A DNA stretch of 64,000 nucleotides, from NCBI RefSeq assembly GCF_026646375.1, contig NZ_JAIPPU010000009.1:1-64000 (forward strand), written 5' to 3'. Source of the DNA: Acetobacterium wieringae. GTDB lineage: Bacteria > Bacillota > Clostridia > Eubacteriales > Eubacteriaceae. The position numbers and the translations under genes are program-made. The notes beneath the pieces were generated by a model. The model had not been told where the DNA came from and did not search any database. It saw only the letters and a program-made list of their open reading frames with translations. Each line of letters starts with the position of its first letter. Position 1 is the first letter of the stretch. This document shows, piece by piece, positions 1-7,809 of this stretch.

Positions 1-50
1 GCCGAAAGTACTTGGTGGGCAACTGCCTGGGAGGATAGGACATTGCGGGA
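1..50 (+). rRNA. rrf: 5S rRNA, 3' part only (5' end outside window)
   Basis: The first ~50 bases match the 3' half of bacterial 5S rRNA: the loop E / helix IV region is followed by the hallmark GCCTGGGAGGATAGGAC segment and the closing strand of helix I. A T-run (about 51-58) follows at once, as expected for rRNA operon termination. The rest of the rRNA operon would lie upstream of base 1. The exact 3' end is set by eye. Confidence 0.85.
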
Positions 51-63
51 CTTTTTTTAATGA

Positions 64-194
64 AGCCGTGCAAAAAAATAGATTCATAATGAAAGATATA
101 AGGATACTTAATATCTTTCATTATGAATCTATTTTTTTATGGGGCGAAGCCCCAAACGGAGGCGCAGCGCGAGCGGAGACGGAGTTGCACGGCT
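64..194. repeat. Nested inverted repeat downstream of 5S rRNA
   Basis: A perfect 28-bp stem (72-99 with 111-138, 11-nt loop) sits inside an outer 10-bp inverted pair (64-73 with 185-194, AGCCGTGCAA/TTGCACGGCT). The right half also carries the GC-rich module repeated at 387-417. No ORF of substance is present. The inner stem ends in a T-run and could terminate the rRNA transcript. The nested ends resemble a small palindromic mobile repeat (MITE- or REP-like); that reading is inference. Confidence 0.6.
133..163 (+). repeat. Direct repeat copy 1 (GC-rich module)
   Basis: 31 bases identical to 387-417. The unit is a T-run, then ATGGGGCGAAGCCCC (a small hairpin of its own), then AAACGGAGGC. Both copies have related flanks, and AACGGCAGTA also occurs twice (201-210 and 327-336). 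This points to a duplicated or dispersed non-coding element. Confidence 0.7.
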
Positions 195-284
195 CTATTT
201 AACGGCAGTAACTTTAAGAGCTGTTTGAGATGAAAGCTTTTTATATTTTTAAGGAAGGAGCCATCTGGCGACTGACGCGACGAA

Positions 285-304
285 GGCGTAGCGTTAGCTA
301 CGCC
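285..304. repeat. Short hairpin GGCGTAGC-GTTA-GCTACGCC
   Basis: An 8-bp perfect stem with a 4-nt loop between the two copies of the repeat module. It adds to the palindrome-rich character of 60-510. No coding potential is seen around it. Confidence 0.6.
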
Positions 305-386
305 GAAGTGCCGCATGAGCGAGTTAAACGGCAGTACAATTGAGAGCCTGATTCAAGTTCACTTGAAATCAATGTTTATGTCTGTA

Positions 387-417
387 TTTTTTATGGGGCG
401 AAGCCCCAAACGGAGGC
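387..417 (+). repeat. Direct repeat copy 2 (GC-rich module)
   Basis: Second copy of the 31-base module at 133-163. An open frame crossing it (315-503) has no family resemblance and is probably fortuitous. A promoter-like TTGACA (460-465), 16 nt, TATAGT (482-487) and an inverted pair TAAGGGGC/GCCCCTTA around 487-532 follow, so a short transcript here is possible but unproven. Confidence 0.65.
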
Positions 418-599
418 AAAGTGAAACGGCGCCGGAGTTAGATCCAGACTTGCTTTTTATTGACATGCAATCAATTCGGATTATAGTACAGGTAAGGGGC
501 TAGAGACATTTCAATGCCCTTGCCCCTTAATTAAATACTCTATTCTATATCAATTTTAGCAAATACACAAATCTTGAAACGCTCCCAAGCTATAGTCTT

Positions 600-631
600 A
601 AGCAGGTAATTGCCATGGCAATTACCTGCTT
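600..631. repeat. 32-bp perfect palindrome
   Basis: AAGCAGGTAATTGCC followed by its exact reverse complement, centred on CCATGG. It lies 20 bp past the stop of the minus-strand gene at 651 and could act as its transcription end, although no strong T-run follows on that strand. On the plus strand a T5 run begins a few bases later. Confidence 0.5.
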
Positions 632-650
632 AACAGTTTTTCAGACGAAC

Positions 651-1007
651 TTAATCCACTTGATATTTCGTATTACAGGCGCTACAATTAATTTCGTATT
701 TATATGAATCAAGATTCTTTTCCAATAGTGTTGTCAGTGGAGATTTATCTTCAGGACAACATAAACGATTTTTTATTTGAATCAATGATTGTTTGCTATT
801 GGTTGGCTTTATACTTTTGGGCTCAAAAGTGATATGGACACTACCGCAATTTCCGCATTTGCACTGATAGTTCAAACGAAAAAGATCATAAGTGACATAA
901 CACAGGTAACCAATCGTTTTATTACAACCTTCACAGTAGATCCAGCCACCGTAAGCATTGGCAAGCCGCGTGTTTATTAATTCTTTATATGCTGGGATTC
1001 TTGCCAT
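651..1007 (-). CDS. Small multi-cysteine zinc-ribbon protein, function unknown
   Basis: 118 residues with an AAGGAG ribosome site 8 nt before ATG. Cysteine pairs are spaced as in zinc ribbons: CEGC near residues 26-29, a CKCGNC cluster near 49-54, CCPED in the middle and CSAC near the C-terminus. That pattern could form two metal sites. No signal peptide or membrane segment is seen. It begins 11 nt after the sigma factor gene and is surely co-transcribed, so it may modulate or be controlled by that sigma factor (inference). I do not recognise a named family. Confidence 0.6.
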   Translation of the reverse strand: MARIPAYKELINTRLANAYGGWIYCEGCNKTIGYLCYVTYDLFRLNYQCKCGNCGSVHITFEPKSIKPTNSKQSLIQIKNRLCCPEDKSPLTTLLEKNLDSYKYEINCSACNTKYQVD

Positions 1008-1018
1008 AGTGGTGCTCC

Positions 1019-1873
1019 TTAGGCTCTGCCCATAATGGTCGCCATGTTTTCAGAGCCAAGGATTTTTTTAAGAAAATCCTTGGTGTTCTTGGGCGAACGA
1101 TATCTGGGTAATTGAGCAAAGATAGCAGATTCGGTATCCATTTCCTCCATCGCTGACAAATAGTTTAAGGCAATAACTTCATCCACTTTTTCAAGTTGAC
1201 TGTACTCCAAATTAGCAGGATTTAAACGGTGATTAGAAATAGCATAGCCAATCCGCTTTTGACAGTTGCATTTTTCTGAGGCAGCAAGACCGCAATACTG
1301 CTTCATAAAATCAGCCATTTTTTGACGAATCCGCGATAAACGCTGGCGGTATGCTTCCGGAGTAATCTCCAGAATTTCACCACAAATCTTGCTGTCTACT
1401 CTAAACATGATGCCCAGGACATAGATCAGACGACTTTCCGGGTCAAAACACTGGAGCATGACGTTGGTGCAGGACATTTTAAGTTCGTGAGTCAAAATTT
1501 CTTCGTCGACGTCATTTAGTTTACCTGGGTTATTCTCTAAAAATCCGGCTTCGATGTCCGCACCATAAAATTCAAAACTAAGCGGCGGCTGCTTTGCGAA
1601 AAAAGATTTTTTATAATTCAGCAGGTAATTGGTAGTGATGCGATATACCCAAGTGGTGAATTCACTTTCTTTCCTAAAAGACGACAAGCTTGTCATAATC
1701 TTGATGAGGATTTCCTGGGTGGCGTCTTCCGCATCATGGGGACTGCCGAGCATCCGTAATGACAAATTATATACCATATCCTGTACGCTACCAAGCAGGA
1801 TTTCCAATGCCTGTTTATCACCACTAAGAGCCAGCTCAATTTGTTCATTTGTTTCAATCGATTTACTGTTCAT
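1019..1873 (-). CDS. RNA polymerase sigma factor, sigma-70 family (ECF-like)
   Basis: 284 residues. Sigma region 2 is clear at about 25-95, including the DAEDATQEI core-binding helix and an FTTWVYRITTNYLLNYKK DNA-melting segment. A region-4-type HTH follows near 165-190 (ITPEAYRQRLSRIRQKM). Beyond it lies a ~90-residue C-terminal extension beginning with a C-x6-CNC cluster, longer than in simple ECF factors. ATG 1873 is preferred over the upstream ATG 1885 because GGAG falls between them at correct spacing. No anti-sigma gene is adjacent; the co-transcribed zinc-ribbon protein is the only candidate partner. Confidence 0.85.
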   Translation of the reverse strand: MNSKSIETNEQIELALSGDKQALEILLGSVQDMVYNLSLRMLGSPHDAEDATQEILIKIMTSLSSFRKESEFTTWVYRITTNYLLNYKKSFFAKQPPLSFEFYGADIEAGFLENNPGKLNDVDEEILTHELKMSCTNVMLQCFDPESRLIYVLGIMFRVDSKICGEILEITPEAYRQRLSRIRQKMADFMKQYCGLAASEKCNCQKRIGYAISNHRLNPANLEYSQLEKVDEVIALNYLSAMEEMDTESAIFAQLPRYRSPKNTKDFLKKILGSENMATIMGRA

Positions 1874-2061
1874 AATAATCTCCATTTCATGTGATTTTGT
1901 TCTATACTAATTAGACAATTGTCGATCAGGACTTGTGACAGGAATTTTTAACTTTTTTCGCATGAGTTATATTTTGTTTGTATACATACTATGGTTATTT
2001 TAGTGTTTCGACGCTAACAATAGTTTTAATCGCAAAAGTTTAGATTAATTTAGGCGATACT

Positions 2062-2091
2062 AAAAAAGACAGGTACACGGAGCCTGTCTTT
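2062..2091 (-). terminator. Intrinsic terminator of queT
   Basis: Stem AAAGACAGG/CCTGTCTTT with a 9-nt loop, followed on the minus strand by a T-run. It sits 22 bp after the queT stop. Confidence 0.8.
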
Positions 2092-2112
2092 GAATAAAAG
2101 TGTATATTATTT

Positions 2113-2607
2113 TTAGTTCTGATGGAAAATTACCCGACGCTTGTCCAGGGCAAAATAGAGAACGGAACCTAACACCATGCACGAGATCACTTCGCCAATC
2201 CCTACGGTTGCCATCATGACTGGGATTGGTAAGGGAACACCATAACTGAATTTTAAGATAAACGGTACAATGATCATATTGACTATCACTGGGGGAACGG
2301 TAACCAGCAGCGGATATTTGTGGTTTCGCAGCTGATAGCTAAGGATTGCCGCAATGAGCGTTGCCAGACTCCCAAAGACAATGTCAATCACGGTACAACC
2401 GGTTAACAAATTGCTCAGAAGACAGCCAAGAAACAGACCTGGTATGGCGGCCGGGGTAAAGACCGGCAGGACACAGAGCATCTCGGAGAGCCGAATTTGA
2501 ATTTCGCCGCTGGCCAAACCCATTGCGCTGGACACAAAGGTCAGAACCACATACATGGCAGCAATGACCGCTGCCTGCGTAACAAAGAGAACACTGATTT
2601 TTTGCAT
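2113..2607 (-). CDS. queT: QueT-type queuosine precursor transporter (ECF S component)
   Basis: 164 residues, almost entirely hydrophobic, with about five to six membrane spans and a conserved early EIQIRLSEMLCVLP segment typical of QueT proteins. QueT is the substrate-binding S subunit of an energy-coupling-factor transporter for queuosine/preQ precursors used in tRNA modification; its shared EcfAA'T module is not in this window. Assignment is reinforced by the preQ1-I-like riboswitch in the leader, whose pseudoknot covers the AAAGGAG ribosome site 7 nt before ATG. The gene stands alone with its own terminator. Confidence 0.85.
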   Translation of the reverse strand: MQKISVLFVTQAAVIAAMYVVLTFVSSAMGLASGEIQIRLSEMLCVLPVFTPAAIPGLFLGCLLSNLLTGCTVIDIVFGSLATLIAAILSYQLRNHKYPLLVTVPPVIVNMIIVPFILKFSYGVPLPIPVMMATVGIGEVISCMVLGSVLYFALDKRRVIFHQN

Positions 2608-2614
2608 AAAAAAA

Positions 2615-2658
2615 ACTCCTTTAGTTTTGTTTTACGTGTGGAAGGTCACGAACACACG
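2615..2658 (-). promoter_or_regulatory. preQ1-I-like riboswitch in queT leader
   Basis: On the minus strand, stem CGTGTG (2658-2653) / CACACG (2640-2635) encloses a 12-nt loop TTCGTGACCTTC. An A-rich tail follows with AAAACTAAAGGAG. Loop CCTT can pair with AAGG of the tail to form the H-type pseudoknot. UUC after P1 and the AAAACUAA tail match the class I preQ1 aptamer as known. The pseudoknot uses the Shine-Dalgarno itself, implying translational OFF control by preQ1. Confidence 0.75.
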
Positions 2659-2767
2659 AAGATTCAATGAGAAATAAACTCATATACTATAACTATAACG
2701 GATATCGACAGAAAAGGCAAGTGAAAACGTCGACTCCAGGGGTTATTTTCACTTGCCGATAGGAGCA

Positions 2768-4129
2768 TTAGTTACTGGAAAAATGCCTGGCATAGATTTC
2801 ATAATCGCGGTAAACTTGCTCAGAATAGGCTAGGCACCAGTCAAGAACAGCGTGATCAAACCCGTCGTCAGTACCTAAATAACCATTGATCCAGTTGGCA
2901 TAAGGGCTCTGGACATGGGCCCGGGCCAGGGATAAACCACAATTAATAACGTATTGCTTAAAAGTCTCGAAATCCAGTTCGGATAGATCAACAGTTCCTT
3001 TCATGTCCCGAAACTGACGAACATAAAAATCCATCCCTTCGGTAGCAGAAAAATAGCCAAGAAAAGGGTCTGAAGCGGCTTGAAGGATCTGCTGATGGCT
3101 AACCACCCGATAGCCATTACCAAGGCCATGAGAGAGTGTATCCGGAGTGGTAAAATTTTTCTGATTGTATTGAGTAATTGCTGATTCATTAGCCTGCTTG
3201 ATCTGTAAAACAAGATGACTTTCATCTTCACAGGTTAGCACCAGCAGATAACAGCGGGTACCAATACTGCCAACGCCGACGACTCGCTGGGCAATATCGG
3301 TTAACACATGTTGGGATAAGAGCATTTCAATATCCGGACGCACCGTTTTTAAATATTGCCGAAAATACTGTTCCACTTCATCAATGAGTTTGGGATCTAA
3401 ATGGGTGGTAATCGGGGGACTTTCAATAAAAACCCGACGGCCGAATTGGTCTGTTTCGGTCATCTTAGAGATAACCTGATTAGAGGTTCTTTTTTTGGCT
3501 TTTTTGATGATTTTTTCAAATTCCTCCCGGGATGAATCGGAAAAACTTTTCAGAAAAAGCTCCTCATCACCCAGAATAAAGTAGCGTTCTAGAGAGGTCA
3601 TATCGGACATCAGATCAAGACCTTTGCGGTAAAAAGCGGTGGCTTGCAGAATAACATCATGGATTTTTTTAGTATCAAAGCCCAAGTCATGAGCACAAAG
3701 AATCACACTGGTAATCAGTCGTTTCAAATCCCACTCCCAAGGGCCGGGAGCGGCTTCATCAAAGTCGTTGAGATCAAAGATCAGTCGGCGTTCCGGAGAG
3801 GCGTAGAATCCGAAGTTGCCAATATGAGCATCACCGCAGATGGTCACGTGAATGCCGGACTGAGCCTGGTGAGATAGATCATTAGCCATCAACAAGGCGG
3901 TTCCCCTAAAAAAAGCAAAAGGAGAAGCCGTCATTTTTTGGTGCCGCAGCGGAATCAGCTCAGGGATACGAAAATAGTTTTGGCTCTCAATGATCGTAAC
4001 TGGGTCACGATCAACGGGATGAAAAACAGATTGGGCAGAAAATGGGATTTTTTCTCGAATGGCCCGACCGCTATTGCGATTCATTTTTGCCGTAGGAATT
4101 TGCTGATTTTTGGTTAAACCGACAATCAT
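2768..4129 (-). CDS. DUF2252 family protein (kinase-like fold)
   Basis: 453 residues, the usual family length. Family marks are FAFFRG (~71-76), CGDAHIGNFG (98-107), FDLNDFDEA (118-126) followed by WDLKRL, and RVVGVGSIGTRCY in the middle. GDAHxxN plus a later DFDE resembles the catalytic loop and metal-binding motif of aminoglycoside-phosphotransferase-like kinases, but the substrate of DUF2252 proteins is not known to me. No membrane segment. AGGAGG precedes ATG at good spacing. Monocistronic between a ~210-bp gap and its own ~160-bp downstream gap. Confidence 0.85.
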   Translation of the reverse strand: MIVGLTKNQQIPTAKMNRNSGRAIREKIPFSAQSVFHPVDRDPVTIIESQNYFRIPELIPLRHQKMTASPFAFFRGTALLMANDLSHQAQSGIHVTICGDAHIGNFGFYASPERRLIFDLNDFDEAAPGPWEWDLKRLITSVILCAHDLGFDTKKIHDVILQATAFYRKGLDLMSDMTSLERYFILGDEELFLKSFSDSSREEFEKIIKKAKKRTSNQVISKMTETDQFGRRVFIESPPITTHLDPKLIDEVEQYFRQYLKTVRPDIEMLLSQHVLTDIAQRVVGVGSIGTRCYLLVLTCEDESHLVLQIKQANESAITQYNQKNFTTPDTLSHGLGNGYRVVSHQQILQAASDPFLGYFSATEGMDFYVRQFRDMKGTVDLSELDFETFKQYVINCGLSLARAHVQSPYANWINGYLGTDDGFDHAVLDWCLAYSEQVYRDYEIYARHFSSN

Positions 4130-4275
4130 TCATTAACCTCCTGGGTTTTAAATCGTTGTTGCTGATACCAAGGGAATTATATTGGTATAGAGCGGGATTT
4201 CTGTTATGCTATTGATGATTTTTATTTTAGCACGGTTGTTTAAACTTGCATAGCAGAATCCGTCGTGGCAGCATT

Positions 4276-4306
4276 AAAAAAACAGTCCGAGCCAAAGGTC
4301 AGACTG
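4276..4306 (-). terminator. Intrinsic terminator of the PPOX-fold gene
   Basis: On the minus strand CAGTCTGA pairs with TCGGACTG (one G-T pair) and seven Ts follow. It lies 34 bp after the stop at 4340. Confidence 0.75.
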
Positions 4307-4339
4307 CGTAGATCGCGTCGGTTTTAAACTGATGTTAGA

Positions 4340-4732
4340 TTATAAAATGACTTGGTGGTTTTCGCCAGCCATGGAACAGAAATCAGCTACCCCGTTTTCA
4401 ATGGCAAAAATCTCGAATAAGCCATCGCCAACGGCATACATGCCAGCCAGTCCAGGCATTGCTTCCAGAGCCTTGGCCTGAGATTCAGGTGTTGTACAGA
4501 AAACGGCATTGCCTTTAAGGCGGATCCACTTGCCCTCTTTTGAGGCCGAAATTTCCACTGCCGGATTTGCCTTCATTTGAGCATAGCTGGGTTTTTTATT
4601 ATTGGTACAGAGACAGAGTTTACCATCATAATCCATCACAAATCCATAGGGACGAACCTTGGGTTGGTCGCCTTCAACGGTAGCGAGAAAGAAAACACCA
4701 CAGTCAGTTAGAAATTCAATTACTTCGTTCAT
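4340..4732 (-). CDS. Pyridoxamine 5'-phosphate oxidase-fold flavoprotein
   Basis: 130 residues covering one split-barrel FMN-binding domain. The start FLTDCGVFFLATVEGDQPKVRPYGF is typical of the small PPOX/NimA-like group, with a following LCLCTNNKK strand and a C-terminal FCSMAGENHQVI end. Such proteins bind FMN or F420-like cofactors and reduce small substrates. It is divergent from the hxlR gene with a 126-bp shared control region, the common arrangement in which an HxlR protein regulates a neighbouring redox gene. The substrate is not predictable. Confidence 0.8.
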   Translation of the reverse strand: MNEVIEFLTDCGVFFLATVEGDQPKVRPYGFVMDYDGKLCLCTNNKKPSYAQMKANPAVEISASKEGKWIRLKGNAVFCTTPESQAKALEAMPGLAGMYAVGDGLFEIFAIENGVADFCSMAGENHQVIL

Positions 4733-4778
4733 CTTTACCTCCTGATAAACATTGATTTATTTGGTTTATTTTAGTATG

Positions 4779-4806
4779 ATTATAACAATGCCAGAATAAA
4801 AAACAA
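4779..4806 (-). promoter_or_regulatory. Promoter of the PPOX-fold gene in the divergent region
   Basis: On the minus strand TTGTTT (4806-4801), a 16-nt spacer, then a perfect TATAAT (4784-4779), about 45 nt before the start codon. The likely HxlR operator lies in the same 4733-4858 interval, but I cannot point to it. Confidence 0.5.
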
Positions 4807-4858
4807 GTAGGCAGTAAATTATGACTTAGAAATAAATTTCTGAGTATTGGAGAAAAAA

Positions 4859-5257
4859 ATGAAAGAAAACCATTGTATAAATGGCGAAGCATGTCCAATC
4901 AATCAGGTCGATTCGGAACAAAATCAGCCGTGTGTGAAACCGGAGTGTCGCATTAAACAGGCGCTCAAAATGATTGACGGTAAATGGAAACTCCCAATTA
5001 TCTGTACGTTGGGTGATCAGACGATGCGGTTTAATGAACTAAAAAGGGAGATCGTCGGGATTACCAGCATGATGCTGACCAGCTCATTAAAGGAACTGGA
5101 GGAATGCGGAATCGTCCATCGGGAATCCTATCATGAGGTACCCCCAAAGGTCGAGTACTCATTGACGGATGGCGGCCTCAGTTTGACACCAATTTTATTT
5201 GACTTGGGTCATTGGGGACACAAACTAAATACAACAAAGGAAAAGGTAAATGAATAA
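4859..5257 (+). CDS. HxlR-family winged-helix transcriptional regulator
   Basis: 132 residues. The MarR/HxlR winged helix spans ~35-125 with [46 protein letters not shown] and a [12 protein letters not shown] wing. The N-terminus carries four cysteines, two as CINGEAC, a possible metal- or redox-sensing site. ATG 4859 has GGAG just upstream; an in-frame TTG at 4847 lies inside that site and is not preferred. The gene overlaps cysK by 8 bases and heads the operon. Confidence 0.85.
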   Translation: MKENHCINGEACPINQVDSEQNQPCVKPECRIKQALKMIDGKWKLPIICTLGDQTMRFNELKREIVGITSMMLTSSLKELEECGIVHRESYHEVPPKVEYSLTDGGLSLTPILFDLGHWGHKLNTTKEKVNE

Positions 5258-6257
5258 CCAAGAAAAATTTGGAGAACTGGAAAAACTCATCGGGAACACC
5301 CCCTTGTTAAAGATCAATTTTTTATATAAGGGCGTATCCCGTAGCGTTTATGCCAAAGCAGAGCATTATAATCTTACCGGCAGTATCAAAGATCGGGTGG
5401 CTTTGCATATTCTAAAAAAAGCGTATGAAAAGGGTGAGATCCATGAAGGGGAAACGATTATCGAAGCCACCAGTGGAAATACCGGAATCGCTTTTACAGC
5501 CGTCGGCACCTGTCTGGGACATCCGGTTGTGATCTACATGCCGGATTGGATGAGTGACGAACGAAAAAACCTGATCCGCAGTTATGGTGGAGAAGTTCGG
5601 CTGGTGTCCAAAGAAGAGGGCGGCTTTTTAGGGAGCATTGCCCAATGTGGTGCGCTGGCGGCTGAAGGCAATGCCTTTTTACCCTGCCAATTTTCCAATG
5701 AAGAAAACACTCAGGCCCAATATCAGCGCACGGCTCCGGAAATTGAACGCCAACTAGCAGCGTTTGGCGTGACGCCGCAGGCTCTGGTAGCTGGTGTCGG
5801 AACCGGGGGAACGGTTATGGGTTTAGGCCGGTATTTTAAAGAAAAGAATTCGGGGATAAAAGTCCACCCGATGGAACCAGTCAGTTCACCAACCATGTCT
5901 ACGGGTTATAAGGTTGGTAGCCATCGAATCCAGGGTATTTCAGACGAATTTGTTCCGGATCTGATAAAATTGGAAGAATTAGATGATATTATTGCAGTGG
6001 ATGATGGGGATGCCATCATTATGGCTCAGAAGCTATCCAAAGAATTGGGACTGGGAGTGGGGATTTCATCCGGGGCCAACTTTATTGCCGCCATTATTGC
6101 GCAAGATCTCCTGGAAGACCCCCGTGCAGTGGTGGTCACCGTTTTTGCTGATGATAATAAAAAATATTTAAGTACCGATTATGTTAAGGAAGAAACGGTG
6201 AAACCGGAGTTCGTATCAAAAGATGTCAAACTGCTGGATTTTGAAGTAAAAAAATAA
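5250..6257 (+). CDS. cysK: Cysteine synthase family PLP enzyme
   Basis: 335 residues, fold-type II PLP enzyme. LIGNTPLLK opens the protein. The Schiff-base lysine is K47 in [16 protein letters not shown] forms the substrate loop (~77-86), [10 protein letters not shown] (~177-186) the phosphate loop, and GISSGAN the late serine loop. Expected reaction: O-acetylserine + sulfide to cysteine. Loops are diverged from housekeeping CysK (for example FLGSIAQ in place of the usual domain-linker), so another thiol or beta-substituted product is possible. It overlaps hxlR and sits with mgsA, suggesting a stress-responsive unit. Confidence 0.85.
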   Translation: MNNQEKFGELEKLIGNTPLLKINFLYKGVSRSVYAKAEHYNLTGSIKDRVALHILKKAYEKGEIHEGETIIEATSGNTGIAFTAVGTCLGHPVVIYMPDWMSDERKNLIRSYGGEVRLVSKEEGGFLGSIAQCGALAAEGNAFLPCQFSNEENTQAQYQRTAPEIERQLAAFGVTPQALVAGVGTGGTVMGLGRYFKEKNSGIKVHPMEPVSSPTMSTGYKVGSHRIQGISDEFVPDLIKLEELDDIIAVDDGDAIIMAQKLSKELGLGVGISSGANFIAAIIAQDLLEDPRAVVVTVFADDNKKYLSTDYVKEETVKPEFVSKDVKLLDFEVKK

Positions 6258-6299
6258 ACGTCTTCTGAAAATTTTAATAGAAAGTGAGTGAGGAATGAA

Positions 6300-6776
6300 A
6301 TGGAAACGGAATACATTGATGTGACGATTGAAAAGACCAAGAAAATTGCCTTAATTGCTCATGATGGAAAAAAAGCCGAGTTATTGGATTGGGCCGTCCG
6401 GAACAAAGAAGTATTACAGAGCCATTTTTTATGTGGCACTGGCACTACCGGCCGACTGATTCAGGAACGAACCGGATTGCCGGTTCAAATTTTTCAAAGT
6501 GGTCCATTAGGCGGTGATCAGCAGATCGGGGCTCGGATTGTGGATGGCAAAATTGACATGTTAATTTTTATCTGGGATCCCATGGAAGCTCAGCCCCACG
6601 ACCCGGATATCAAGGCTCTGCTACGGATTGCCACAGTTTATGATATCCCGGTGGCCAATAATTTGGCAACAGCCGATTTTATCATCCATTCACGCTTTAT
6701 GAATGAAGAATATGTGCATCCAATTGAGGATTATGCCAAACAAATGAAAAGTAGACTGGAAAATGTACTAAAATAG
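6300..6776 (+). CDS. mgsA: Methylglyoxal synthase
   Basis: 158 residues, one MGS-like Rossmann domain. Conserved IALIAHDGKK, CGTGTTGRLI, SGPLGGDQQIGARI (catalytic Asp region) and WDPMEAQPHDPDIKALLR blocks are intact, so the enzyme should convert dihydroxyacetone phosphate to methylglyoxal and phosphate, a bypass used under phosphate limitation or carbon excess. ATG 6300 has GAGG at good spacing; a GTG at 6288 would add four residues. Co-transcribed with cysK (42-bp gap). Confidence 0.93.
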   Translation: METEYIDVTIEKTKKIALIAHDGKKAELLDWAVRNKEVLQSHFLCGTGTTGRLIQERTGLPVQIFQSGPLGGDQQIGARIVDGKIDMLIFIWDPMEAQPHDPDIKALLRIATVYDIPVANNLATADFIIHSRFMNEEYVHPIEDYAKQMKSRLENVLK

Positions 6777-6788
6777 AAAGAGGAAAAA

Positions 6789-7043
6789 ATGACAGTAAAT
6801 TATAAACCCGAGGGCGTTTGTATTCGTAATATCCAATTTGATCTAAGCGATGATGTGGTCAGCAACCTGGTCTTTGAAGGCGGTTGTGACGGCAATTTAA
6901 AAGCCCTGGTTAAACTGCTTGAGAAGAAACCGGCGGATGAAATTATCAGCCTGTTTAAAGGACAGACTTGTGGAAAAAAGCCAACCTCCTGTATGGATCA
7001 GTTGGCTATTGCCTTGGAAACGGCCCGAAAGGAAAAGCAGTGA
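6789..7043 (+). CDS. TSCPD-domain protein (TIGR03905-type)
   Basis: 84 residues with the TSCPD pattern: YKPEGVCIRNIQFDL, FEGGCDGNLKAL and GQTCGKKPTSCMDQLA. The same small domain occurs at the C-terminus of class II ribonucleotide reductases, where its cysteines bind metal or act in thiol transfer; the stand-alone form has no proven role that I know. It starts 12 bp after mgsA and its stop overlaps the ywbE start. Confidence 0.85.
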   Translation: MTVNYKPEGVCIRNIQFDLSDDVVSNLVFEGGCDGNLKALVKLLEKKPADEIISLFKGQTCGKKPTSCMDQLAIALETARKEKQ

Positions 7044-7243
7044 ACGGACAAAAAAGAAGTGACGTAAAGATCGGTGCATTGGTGGAGATTATCCTAAAGG
7101 CTGACCAGCGCAGCGGCAAGCTGACCCCGGGCCGGGTCGGTAAACTGCTGACGAAAAGCCCCACGCATCCACATGGCATTAAGGTGATGCTCACTGACGG
7201 ACAGGTGGGCCGGGTAGCTAAAATAGTTGAAGAAGAGGATTAA
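7040..7243 (+). CDS. ywbE: YwbE family small protein
   Basis: 67 residues matching the YwbE/DUF2196 family: VKIGALVEIILKADQRSG, LTPGRVGKLLTKSPTHPHG and a GQVGRV end. It looks like a small basic beta-barrel. Start GTG 7040 overlaps the TSCPD stop (GTGA) with AAAGGAA upstream, so translation is probably coupled. A longer in-frame start at 6968 would run through the upstream gene and is rejected. Function unknown in the family. Last gene of the operon. Confidence 0.85.
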   Translation: MNGQKRSDVKIGALVEIILKADQRSGKLTPGRVGKLLTKSPTHPHGIKVMLTDGQVGRVAKIVEEED

Positions 7244-7270
7244 TATTAATAATCATCCAAAAATGTTGCG

Positions 7271-7298
7271 AAAAGAGGTGAGAAATCACCTCTTTTTT
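7271..7298 (+). terminator. Terminator of the hxlR-cysK-mgsA-ywbE operon
   Basis: Perfect 11-bp stem AAAAGAGGTGA/TCACCTCTTTT with a GAAA loop and trailing Ts. Confidence 0.9.
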
Positions 7299-7390
7299 CA
7301 TTGGATCAAATTCAGTTAGATTAGAATGATGTCCGGTGTGATGCAGTAAAAAAATGAAATCGCTTAAATTAGAAAATCATTTAAGCGTCA

Positions 7391-7419
7391 TTGACGCACA
7401 AAATAATCAGTGCTATAAT
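7391..7419 (+). promoter_or_regulatory. Strong orphan promoter
   Basis: TTGACG (7391-7396), 17-nt spacer, TATAAT (7414-7419). A strong terminator follows at 7536-7577 with no convincing gene between, so it probably drives a short RNA. Confidence 0.6.
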
Positions 7420-7425
7420 ATGCAA

Positions 7426-7577
7426 AAAAATACTATTTAACATCAAAAAGAACAAAACAGAACATTAATGAACGAAAATTAGTTTGGAGGGAGGTGGTTT
7501 TATACGGCTTAAAATATAAATGAATTATTGGTTTAGAGGGAATTCGTTGCAAAGGCGCAACCGCGAATTCTCTTTTT
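7426..7577 (+). ncRNA. Candidate ~150-nt small RNA
   Basis: Bounded by a near-consensus promoter (7391-7419) and an intrinsic terminator (7536-7577). It contains a GGAGGGAGGTGG stretch near 7484-7497 that could pair with or mimic a ribosome site. No recognised RNA family. A short frame (ATG about 7521, ~49 codons) runs through the terminator and is not convincing. A second promoter at 7780 serves the downstream operon, so this RNA appears separate. Confidence 0.4.
7536..7577 (+). terminator. Intrinsic terminator upstream of the metal operon
   Basis: GAGGGAATTCG-TTGC, AAAG loop, GCGCAA-CCG-CGAATTCTC, then seven Ts. It ends the short RNA begun near 7426. Confidence 0.8.
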
Positions 7578-7779
7578 TTATTATATCAGAATATTTTGGC
7601 TCCAGAGTTATTCTCAATGATGAGGCGCTGGAAGTAATTAACAGATCTCCGATTGATCGGGATAAGTGTGTTTAGAAAATGACCAAACGGAAGGTAGGTT
7701 GGTGGCATTAAATAGCTTGATCTGTTAAAGAATCGAACAATAACTAAGTGTCCGATGAAATATTTATCGGAAAAATATT

Positions 7780-7809
7780 TTGACATATGTTAAAGAACGA
7801 CTGTATAAT
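7780..7809 (+). promoter_or_regulatory. Promoter of the MoeA/DUF364/ABC operon
   Basis: TTGACA (7780-7785), 18-nt spacer, TATAAT (7804-7809). It implies a ~190-nt leader before the first gene at 8007. I see no match to the Moco RNA motif or another known riboswitch in this leader, but its length leaves room for leader control. Confidence 0.7.

Noticed and set aside
315-503. 62-codon open frame over the repeat block
   Set aside because: It runs through both repeat elements, lacks family features and a ribosome site.
6968-7039. Longer N-terminus for YwbE
   Set aside because: It would overlap the TSCPD gene fully out of frame; GTG 7040 with AAAGGAA gives the family length.
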